From the NCBI GenBank assembly GCA_001774945.1, contig MFBL01000042.1:1-5609 (forward strand): a stretch of 5,609 nt of DNA, given 5' to 3'. The notes below the pieces were generated by a model, which worked only from the letters and a program-made list of their open reading frames with translations, had not been told where the DNA came from and did not search any database. A program made the translations under genes and the position numbers. This DNA is from Candidatus Curtissbacteria bacterium RIFCSPHIGHO2_12_FULL_41_17. Lineage in GTDB: Bacteria > Patescibacteriota > Microgenomatia > Curtissbacterales > GWA2-41-24. Positions 1-4,580 of the stretch are shown here, piece by piece (position 1 is the first letter of the stretch; every line of letters begins with the position of its first letter).

Positions 1-165
1 CAGTCAATTAGTGTTTTGCACGGTAAAGCAATTAATGCCAAAGTCGGTTTTGGACCTTGTGTAATTGTTCCGCTTTACCATCCTGCGGTTGTACTTTATA
101 GTTCCACCAGCCGTAAAATATTAGAGGAAGATTTCGAAATTCTTAAAAAGATGATCCGAGGTTAA
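1..165 (+). CDS. Uracil-DNA glycosylase, family 4-like, C-terminal fragment
   Basis: Frame 1 is open from the left edge to a TAA at 163-165 and gives the last 54 residues of a protein. It matches the end of the uracil-DNA glycosylase superfamily, most like the family 4 (Fe-S) enzymes: an HGK segment (residues 7-9 of the fragment), a strand leading into PLYHPAVVLY (27-36), and a closing acidic/basic helix (LEEDFEILKKM). The HPA in that stretch corresponds to family motif B, His-Pro-Ser/Ala, which contacts the minor groove and the flipped uracil. These enzymes remove uracil from DNA and start base-excision repair. The catalytic motif A and the family's Fe-S cysteines would lie upstream, outside the window, so subfamily and activity cannot be confirmed. 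The stop overlaps the nrdJ stop on the other strand within one TTAA. The C-terminal signature is quite characteristic. Confidence 0.82.
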   Translation, partial: QSISVLHGKAINAKVGFGPCVIVPLYHPAVVLYSSTSRKILEEDFEILKKMIRG

Positions 166-2981
166 CTGCACTTGCTCCAGCCGCAGGTGGGGTTGATGCA
201 GGTTCGGCAGCCTTCCATATAGACAACGGGGCTTGCACAATCCGGGCAGATTGAAAACTTGCTCTCGATAATTTTTTCCTCATCTTGAGAAATCGAAACA
301 ACAACTGCTGCTTGAGCCGATCCTCTAATATGTTGTTTTAAATTATTAATCGGCAAGGGTGAAGAAGTGCCGTTTAGCGGTAATTGTTGAGTTTTGCCAT
401 TGGATTTTGTTTCACCATTAGCTTGGGTATTGGTCTGACCATTTGTTAATACCCCATTGGTTATGCCGCCTGGCGTGTGATTTAATTGGGTCTTCACTAA
501 ATTTTCCTGCTCGGTAATTTCCGGCAGTTGCAGCTGTTTTGTTCTAGCTATTTCCATAAGAGATTTTCCGACAGCATCAAATGCCGAAAGGACGCTGTCC
601 GGACCAAAGCCGTAAGGAGTTCCGCAGGAAATACCAACCAGATCCGAAGCTACCTCTTCCAGGGTTGCTCCGTATTTAAGTGCGCGGGAGGCCAGTCTTC
701 CGGTGACTTCGGCAGCTCCGGCAACATAGCCTCCGGTTTTGCCGATAGTTACAAAAACCTCGACAGGATCACCTTCTCCGTCGCGAAAAACAGAAGTATA
801 AACATAACCGACGTCTGCTTTTTTGCGAATGCGCATCCCCCATGCCTCTTGAGGTGTCGGTTTCTTTCTTGGAACAATCGGCCCGCCTTGCGTGGCAGGC
901 AGTTCATTCCCCTCATCATCAAAATGGCCGCCCCTCGAATCATCTCGGGACCGATGGCCTGCAAGTTGATCATAATACGACTTACCGGATTTAACCTCCA
1001 GGACTTGTTTTACACGTGACCCGTCACGATAAATAGTTATCATATTGCAGCCAAGTTCGTAGCTTAACCAATAAGACTGTCTTACATCTTCTACTGTCGC
1101 TGCATTTGGAAAGTTGATTGTTTTGGAAATACCATTGTCTGTGTATTTCTGAAAAGCGGCAGCCATTCTTACGTGATCCAGAGGTGAGATGTCGCCCGCA
1201 ACTACAAATGTTTTCTTTAAATCATCAGGAATTTCGGAAAGTGTTTGAATAGATCCGTGGTTCTCTTCGATCTTTGCAAAAAGCTCTTCAGATTCCAGAT
1301 CTTGATCTTTTAGAACTGCCAGAAAGTACGGATTAGTGTTAAAAAGTCTTTTACCTTCAATAGTGTTTTTGGCAAACGCCTGCGCAAAATGAGGTTCGAT
1401 ACCGCTTGAGCAATCCGCAAGAAGCGAAATCGTACCTGTCGGAGCAATGGTTGTTCTGGCGGCATTTCTAACACGAAACCCGCCTTTCTTATCATAAATT
1501 GAACCTTTAAATGCAGGGAAAACACCTCTAACCTTTGCCAAATTTACACTGGCATTATCTGCTTCATTTTGCACAAATTGCATGACTTTTTCTGCCAGTT
1601 CAAACCCTTCCTGGGTGTTATAACCTATTTGCAATTTAACAAGCATATCTGCCCACCCCATAACACCAAGGCCGACTCTCCTAATTTTTCTGGTCATTTC
1701 GTCGATTTCGGCAACCGGATATTCGTTCATGTCCAAAACATTGTCCAAAAAATGAATAGCCGTATGAATAGCTGCTTTGAGGTCTTGCCAATTAATCCTT
1801 TCATCTATCCCTCGACTTTGCTCGGGATCTTCGGCACCTTCGGTGCCTTCGACAAATTTCGAGAGATTGATCGAGCCGAGGGTGCAGGCATCGTACGGAA
1901 GAAGAGGTTGCTCGGCACAAGGATTTGTTGCCTCAATCATACCGACATTGGGAGTTGGGTTGGCACGAGAATTGTTAACTCTGTCTATAAGAATCATTCC
2001 AGGATCACCATACTGCCAGGCAAGACGGGTCAGGAGATTAAAGAATTTTTTAGCATTAAGGCGATCTGTAACTTCGCTAGTTCTGGGATTTATTAAATTG
2101 TAACCTTCGTCTTCGTGAGTGGCGCGACAAAGATCATAAAGTTTTGCTACTCCTTCTTCGACTCTGACGTTTTTGAGATCAAGATCACGGATAGCATATG
2201 CTTCTTTGATTTGGGCAACGATATTTTCAACTGCGCTATCAAATTCTTCATCGCTCTTGACATACTTGGCATCTTTGCCAACTTTTTCCATAAAATCTTC
2301 TGTTACTGTTGTTGAAATATTAAAGTTAGTAAGTGAAAATTCATCTACTTTATGAACAGCAAAGCGTAAAATATCCGGATGAGTATAATGCAGGATTCCC
2401 ATATTGGCTCCGCGTCTGACCCCACCCTGGCGAATCTGGGAAGTTACATCGTTGTAAGCCTGCATGAAAGCGACAGGCCCTGTCGACTTACCTTTAGAAG
2501 TTCCAATAATATCGTCCTTAGGCCTAAGTTTGGAAAAAGAAAAACCTGTTCCTCCTCCCATTTTATGGATCATTGCCATATCGCGCATTGTTTTTAGAAT
2601 CGATTCCATATCATCTTCAACCGGCAGGACAAAACACGCGGAAAGTGATTGGCCAACTTTACCTGAATTAACCAAAGTTGGAGTGTTTGGAATAAAGCTT
2701 TGGGAAGCCATTAACTCATAAAATTCTCTCGCCGTTTTCTTGTGTATTTTTTCGTCGTGGTAGAGACGATCCGCTGCCCCTATATAATAGGCAATGCGCC
2801 AAAACATTTCTTTTGGGGACTCAATTGGTTCGCCTTTTTCATTTCTAAATGCGTAACGCGTTTTGGCAATATAAGCTGCGTTTTCAGAAAGAGTAGGCTC
2901 AAAAAGGTCTTTTGGGCAAGCGGGGATTTTTCGTCCGATTTTTCGAACGTCAACTCTTGTCAACTTATGTTTTTTCATCAT
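162..2981 (-). CDS. nrdJ: Adenosylcobalamin-dependent (class II) ribonucleotide reductase
   Basis: Reduces ribonucleotides to deoxyribonucleotides in the cytoplasm using adenosylcobalamin to generate a thiyl radical, so it needs no oxygen and no separate radical subunit. Seen in the 939 residues: substrate/allosteric region around NSGKVGQSLSACF (C116, first redox cysteine), GGGTGFSFSKLRP (142-154), the finger loop N353-P-C355-A-E357 (radical cysteine with its Asn and Glu), partner C366 in CTLGSINL, and APTGTISLLADCSSGIEP (513-530). A TSCPD-type domain follows (about 713-812), then an Asn-Gly-rich linker (about 834-880) and a C-terminal module with C912/C915, C925/C928 and C933-X4-C938. By analogy with other class II enzymes the first four may bind zinc and the last pair may re-reduce the active site. 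There is no ATP cone at the N-terminus, so overall-activity control by the enzyme itself is not expected; dATP/ATP sensing would fall to NrdR. Two extra stretches stand out: a charged segment (about 235-292) and a palindrome-encoded insertion (378-392). There is no intein. Of two adjacent ATGs, the first (2981) lies 9 nt after AAGGG and overlaps the nrdR stop, so it is preferred. Confidence 0.96.
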   Translation of the reverse strand: MMKKHKLTRVDVRKIGRKIPACPKDLFEPTLSENAAYIAKTRYAFRNEKGEPIESPKEMFWRIAYYIGAADRLYHDEKIHKKTAREFYELMASQSFIPNTPTLVNSGKVGQSLSACFVLPVEDDMESILKTMRDMAMIHKMGGGTGFSFSKLRPKDDIIGTSKGKSTGPVAFMQAYNDVTSQIRQGGVRRGANMGILHYTHPDILRFAVHKVDEFSLTNFNISTTVTEDFMEKVGKDAKYVKSDEEFDSAVENIVAQIKEAYAIRDLDLKNVRVEEGVAKLYDLCRATHEDEGYNLINPRTSEVTDRLNAKKFFNLLTRLAWQYGDPGMILIDRVNNSRANPTPNVGMIEATNPCAEQPLLPYDACTLGSINLSKFVEGTEGAEDPEQSRGIDERINWQDLKAAIHTAIHFLDNVLDMNEYPVAEIDEMTRKIRRVGLGVMGWADMLVKLQIGYNTQEGFELAEKVMQFVQNEADNASVNLAKVRGVFPAFKGSIYDKKGGFRVRNAARTTIAPTGTISLLADCSSGIEPHFAQAFAKNTIEGKRLFNTNPYFLAVLKDQDLESEELFAKIEENHGSIQTLSEIPDDLKKTFVVAGDISPLDHVRMAAAFQKYTDNGISKTINFPNAATVEDVRQSYWLSYELGCNMITIYRDGSRVKQVLEVKSGKSYYDQLAGHRSRDDSRGGHFDDEGNELPATQGGPIVPRKKPTPQEAWGMRIRKKADVGYVYTSVFRDGEGDPVEVFVTIGKTGGYVAGAAEVTGRLASRALKYGATLEEVASDLVGISCGTPYGFGPDSVLSAFDAVGKSLMEIARTKQLQLPEITEQENLVKTQLNHTPGGITNGVLTNGQTNTQANGETKSNGKTQQLPLNGTSSPLPINNLKQHIRGSAQAAVVVSISQDEEKIIESKFSICPDCASPVVYMEGCRTCINPTCGWSKCS
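1807..1852. repeat. Palindromic GC-rich element inserted in frame within nrdJ
   Basis: Two adjacent inverted repeats sit inside the nrdJ reading frame. One is ATCC/GGAT (1807-1810, 1825-1828) continued by CGA/TCG (1813-1815, 1822-1824) with a 2-nt bulge. The other is a perfect GGCACC-TTC-GGTGCC hairpin (1833-1847). Together they encode about residues 378-392 (EGTEGAEDPEQSRGI), directly after the conserved LGSINLSKFV strand, where class II enzymes usually pass quickly to an ID-W-L helix. The stretch is richer in G+C than its surroundings. It reads like a small dispersed palindrome (REP-like) that landed in frame and is tolerated as a surface loop. The palindromes are directly visible; origin by insertion is inference. 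Confidence 0.6.
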
Positions 2982-3439
2982 TTTTTAAGACCCTTAGATA
3001 ACTTCGAAAGTTCCCTTTCGAAATCACTTAAATCGGCAAATTGCCGATATACCGAAGCAAACCTAATATAGGCAATTTCATCTAATTTTTTTAATTTTTT
3101 TATGACCAGTTCGCCGATTTTTTTACTGGAAACCTCCTGAGCATTATTTTTTCTAAGTTCCGCCTCAATCTCGTCTATAATTTTTTCGATATCTTCGGCG
3201 GAAACGGGTCTTTTCTCGCAAGCCTTAATTATTCCGCTCCGCAGTTTAATCCTGTCAAATATTTCTCTTTTGCCGTCTTTTTTAATAACTAAAAGGTCTA
3301 GAGTTTCCACCCTTTCGAATGTTGTAAATCTGCGGGTACACTTCTGACACTCTCGTCTTCTGCGTGTTGTCTTGCCACTGGCACCCTCTCTTTTATCAAC
3401 TACACGAGTTACCTCGTGTGCACAAAACGGACAAATCAC
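2978..3439 (-). CDS. nrdR: NrdR transcriptional repressor of ribonucleotide reductase genes
   Basis: NrdR is the nucleotide-sensing repressor of bacterial ribonucleotide reductase genes; its ATP-cone binds ATP/dATP and controls oligomeric state and binding to NrdR boxes. At 153 residues it has the normal family length. It begins with the zinc ribbon C3-P-F-C6 ... C31-Q-K-C34, with the basic RRRR (26-29) used for DNA contact, and FTTFERVE just after. The ATP-cone domain covers about 49-139 (VIKKDGKREIFDRIKLRSGIIKACEKRPVS through AYIRFASVYRQF). The start is GTG at 3439-3437: the family always begins M-x-C-P-x-C, and a GAGGG ribosome site lies 7 nt upstream. Its TGA stop overlaps the nrdJ ATG (ATGA), implying translational coupling. 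The perfect NrdR box upstream indicates autoregulation of the nrdR-nrdJ operon. Confidence 0.97.
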   Translation of the reverse strand: MICPFCAHEVTRVVDKREGASGKTTRRRRECQKCTRRFTTFERVETLDLLVIKKDGKREIFDRIKLRSGIIKACEKRPVSAEDIEKIIDEIEAELRKNNAQEVSSKKIGELVIKKLKKLDEIAYIRFASVYRQFADLSDFERELSKLSKGLKK

Positions 3440-3446
3440 GCTGTTT

Positions 3447-3451
3447 CCCTC
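3447..3451 (-). promoter_or_regulatory. Ribosome binding site of nrdR
   Basis: On the minus strand GAGGG is followed by a 7-nt spacer (AAACAGC) and the GTG start of nrdR. It supports the non-ATG start, since no in-frame ATG gives the expected zinc-ribbon N-terminus. Confidence 0.75.
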
Positions 3452-3472
3452 AAATCCTTTTTTTTCGCAGAA

Positions 3473-3525
3473 AAGCTCTGCTTTAGGCCCGCAGTCCGCA
3501 AGGACGAGGACCGCAAGCTCTGCTT
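3473..3525. repeat. GC-rich palindromic element bounded by 11-bp direct repeats
   Basis: AAGCTCTGCTT occurs at 3473-3483 and again, identically, at 3515-3525; each copy is itself a short palindrome (AAGC/GCTT around TCT). Between them is a GC-rich core with a perfect GTCC-GCAA-GGAC hairpin (3494-3505). An alternative stem pairs 3491-3497 with 3508-3514 with one mismatch. It lies in the predicted nrdR leader, 34 bp before the GTG. It is either a dispersed REP/MITE-like element or a structured part of the 5' UTR. Another GCAGA/TCTGC inverted repeat (3467-3481) overlaps its left end. No T-tract follows on either strand, so it is not a standard terminator. Confidence 0.5.
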
Positions 3526-3552
3526 ATAACTGCCCTATGTTCTGAAATTATC

Positions 3553-3596
3553 TGCTTTTGGTTATTGACAGAAGTTTCACGAAACTCCCAAAAGCA
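3553..3596 (-). other. Nested inverted repeat in the nrdR leader (possible RNA structure)
   Basis: TGCTTTTGG (3553-3561) and CCAAAAGCA (3588-3596) are perfectly complementary over 9 bp. Inside lies a second perfect inverted repeat, AGTTTC-AC-GAAACT (3573-3586). In the minus-strand transcript this would form a 9-bp helix enclosing a small hairpin and an 11-nt unpaired side. It begins within 2 bp of the right half of NrdR box 1 and would sit in the first part of the leader RNA if transcription starts near 3614. No U-tract follows, so it is not a plain terminator, and it does not resemble the cobalamin riboswitch. The repeats are visible; a role in RNA is inference. Confidence 0.45.
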
Positions 3597-3608
3597 CAAT
3601 ATATTGTG
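3595..3608. promoter_or_regulatory. NrdR box 1 (perfect palindrome)
   Basis: CACAATATATTGTG is a perfect 14-bp palindrome matching the known NrdR-box pattern (an AT-rich TATAT core flanked by CAC/GTG). It lies upstream of nrdR-nrdJ, where the repressor would be expected to bind. It falls a few bases downstream of the start point predicted for the nearer promoter, so bound NrdR would block initiation. Confidence 0.85.
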
Positions 3609-3620
3609 GTCTGTCTTCAG

Positions 3621-3648
3621 CTTAGACACTAAATCTTGCTCTTGTCAA
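3621..3648 (-). promoter_or_regulatory. Candidate nrdR-nrdJ promoter with NrdR box in its spacer
   Basis: On the minus strand a consensus -35 TTGACA (3648-3643) is followed after 16 bp by TCTAAG (3626-3621), a weak -10 matching TATAAT at 4 of 6. The weak -10 lowers confidence, but the layout is telling: box 2 fills the spacer and box 1 sits just past the expected start near 3614. The leader to the nrdR GTG would be about 175 nt. Confidence 0.45.
3627..3640. promoter_or_regulatory. NrdR box 2 (degenerate)
   Basis: CACTAAATCTTGCT matches box 1 at 9 of 14 positions. Its centre is 32 bp from the centre of box 1, about three helical turns. NrdR boxes in characterised bacteria usually come in pairs at this spacing, which is the main support, as the sequence alone is weak. 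Confidence 0.6.
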
Positions 3649-3687
3649 GCCCCTAAAAATAAGGCAGAATAGGACAGATGGAATGTT

Positions 3688-3717
3688 ACTATAACCGAAG
3701 GAAACCCGAAATGTCAA
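3688..3717 (-). promoter_or_regulatory. Second candidate promoter reading toward nrdR
   Basis: TTGACA (3717-3712), 18-bp spacer, TATAGT (3693-3688): a full consensus -35 and a 5-of-6 -10 on the minus strand, starting 16 nt after the stop of the DUF59 gene. By sequence it is better than the box-overlapping promoter. From it both NrdR boxes would be about 40-85 nt downstream, and the leader would be about 240 nt. Confidence 0.5.
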
Positions 3718-3732
3718 CGGGAATTTCTAGGC

Positions 3733-4035
3733 TTAATTGACAAAACCGAGGAGATCTTTTGATTCCTGGGACATCTTAGCAGGATTCCAGGGAGGGTCAA
3801 AAGTCGTCTCAACGGTTACATCCGAAACTCCCTTTAAAGATTTAAGTTTTATGGAAATGTCTTTAACGAAATATGATTCTAGGGGACATCCGGCAGTAGT
3901 TAGGGTCATAAGAATACTTATACGTGAACCCTCAATATTAATACTGTAAACTAAGCCCAAATCGACAATATTAATGCCAAGTTCAGGGTCAATGCATTGC
4001 TTTAGCTTGTCTATTATCAACTCTTGCGGGACCAT
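3733..4035 (-). CDS. MIP18 family / DUF59 protein, probable Fe-S cluster assembly factor
   Basis: The 100-residue protein is a complete stand-alone DUF59 (MIP18) domain. It shows the family signatures I15-DPELGINIVDLGLVY (15-30), the strand MTLTTAGCPL (43-52) with conserved C50, and the C-terminal DPPWNPAKMS (80-89). Relatives such as SufT, PaaD and eukaryotic MIP18/CIA2 act in maturation or repair of iron-sulfur proteins in the cytosol, without a settled enzymatic reaction. The ATG at 4035 begins the domain and no earlier in-frame start is evident. No convincing Shine-Dalgarno precedes it, and the predicted promoter leaves only about 6 nt of leader, so it may be translated leaderless. It is on the same strand as nrdR but 293 bp away with intervening promoters, so it is probably its own unit. 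Known clients such as Fe-S family 4 glycosylases make the upstream neighbourhood suggestive, but a link is only inference. Confidence 0.88.
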   Translation of the reverse strand: MVPQELIIDKLKQCIDPELGINIVDLGLVYSINIEGSRISILMTLTTAGCPLESYFVKDISIKLKSLKGVSDVTVETTFDPPWNPAKMSQESKDLLGFVN

Positions 4036-4047
4036 TACACTACCATC

Positions 4048-4076
4048 AATCTACTACAGGCAGATGCTTAAGTCAA
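4048..4076 (-). promoter_or_regulatory. Promoter of the DUF59 gene (near-leaderless)
   Basis: Minus strand: TTGACT (4076-4071), 17-bp spacer, TAGATT (4053-4048), i.e. 5 of 6 and 4 of 6 to consensus at ideal spacing. Only 12 nt separate the -10 from the ATG, so the start point would be about 5-7 nt before the codon, matching the absence of a ribosome site. Confidence 0.6.
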
Positions 4077-4098
4077 TTTTATGTCTGGGAGTTTCGGT

Positions 4099-4127
4099 TT
4101 GACTCGACAGATTCGTTGATCTATCCT
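4099..4127 (+). promoter_or_regulatory. Promoter of the four-helix membrane protein gene
   Basis: TTGACT (4099-4104), 17-bp spacer, TATCCT (4122-4127). It is back-to-back with the DUF59 promoter; the two -35 boxes are identical and form an inverted repeat with 22 bp between. Expected start near 4134, giving a leader of about 32 nt. The leader contains TATATAAG twice (4132-4139 and 4144-4151) with a 12-bp period. Confidence 0.55.
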
Positions 4128-4151
4128 AAAGTATATAAGGAAATATATAAG

Positions 4152-4160
4152 AAGGAGGTG
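4152..4160 (+). promoter_or_regulatory. Strong ribosome binding site
   Basis: AAGGAGGTG is a near-complete match to the anti-Shine-Dalgarno, and its GGAGG core ends 7 nt before the GTG at 4166. It fixes the non-ATG start and suggests strong translation. Confidence 0.85.
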
Positions 4161-4165
4161 AAAAC

Positions 4166-4579
4166 GTGAATCAAAAACAACTTGTAAATTTTTTAAGCTT
4201 TTGGGTGGCAAATACTGTTGTGATTTTAGTATCTGCTGCAGTTTTTGCGGGCAATGTAGTTTTAGGTAATGACAAAGTTTCCTCGTCTATGGCTGCTATT
4301 ATTGCCGGGTTAGTTCTAACATTAATTGTGACATTCACACCGCAAGTAGTAGAAAAAAGCGGCTTTAAGTTAAAAGACGATAAACTCTGGGCATTAATTT
4401 TTTTAGCCGTTAACTTTGTCGGGCTTTGGGTTGTAAAAAGACTTGCAGTTCTAACAGGGCTTGGAATTTCCAGCATTTTATGGGTTTTAATTTTGGCTGC
4501 AATCATTACTCTTGTTCAATGGGGTGTTGCCCAGGCAACTGGGACAATGAAAGCCCAGTCTAAAGCTAGGAGCAAGTAG
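4166..4579 (+). CDS. Small four-helix integral membrane protein, function unknown
   Basis: I do not recognise a named family. The 137 residues contain four hydrophobic segments at about 8-30, 42-60, 74-92 and 101-124, joined by short loops: VVLGNDKVSS, VEKSGFKLKDDK and the KR pair at 91-92. The tail (MKAQSKARSK) is strongly basic. By the positive-inside rule the basic tail, and hence both termini and the middle lysine-rich loop, would face the cytoplasm. Size and topology recall small holin-like or other four-helix proteins, but there is no sequence motif to support a holin call. The GTG start is set by the strong ribosome site. It has its own promoter, and its TAG ends 1 bp from the stop of the facing hydrolase gene. 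The good promoter and ribosome site argue that it is expressed, perhaps highly. Confidence 0.85.
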   Translation: MNQKQLVNFLSFWVANTVVILVSAAVFAGNVVLGNDKVSSSMAAIIAGLVLTLIVTFTPQVVEKSGFKLKDDKLWALIFLAVNFVGLWVVKRLAVLTGLGISSILWVLILAAIITLVQWGVAQATGTMKAQSKARSK

Positions 4580-4580
4580 A

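Noticed and set aside
528..1019. 163-residue open frame on the plus strand, and similar frames at 1569-2096, 1777-2103, 2115-2355, 2379-2721 and 2742-3071
   Set aside because: All lie opposite nrdJ, show no family motifs and have no ribosome sites; they are shadows of the real gene.
162..2981. Intein or frameshift in the long RNR gene
   Set aside because: The frame is continuous, the finger loop and other motifs are uninterrupted, and the extra stretches lack intein splicing motifs.
3565..3605. Plus-strand promoter TTGACA (3565) with TATATT (3600)
   Set aside because: The spacer is 29 bp, far too long, and no plus-strand gene follows before 4166.
3700..3722. CCCG/CGGG inverted repeat after the DUF59 stop as a terminator
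   Set aside because: Only a 4-bp stem with a 9-nt loop, no proper T-tract, and it overlaps the -35 of a good promoter.
3440..3732. Cobalamin riboswitch upstream of the B12-dependent RNR operon
   Set aside because: A natural expectation, but no B12-box-like sequence or matching multi-helix layout is visible; the nested inverted repeat does not fit.
4171..4506. 111-residue minus-strand frame opposite the membrane protein
   Set aside because: It lacks a ribosome site and motifs, and the plus frame has both a promoter and a strong ribosome site.
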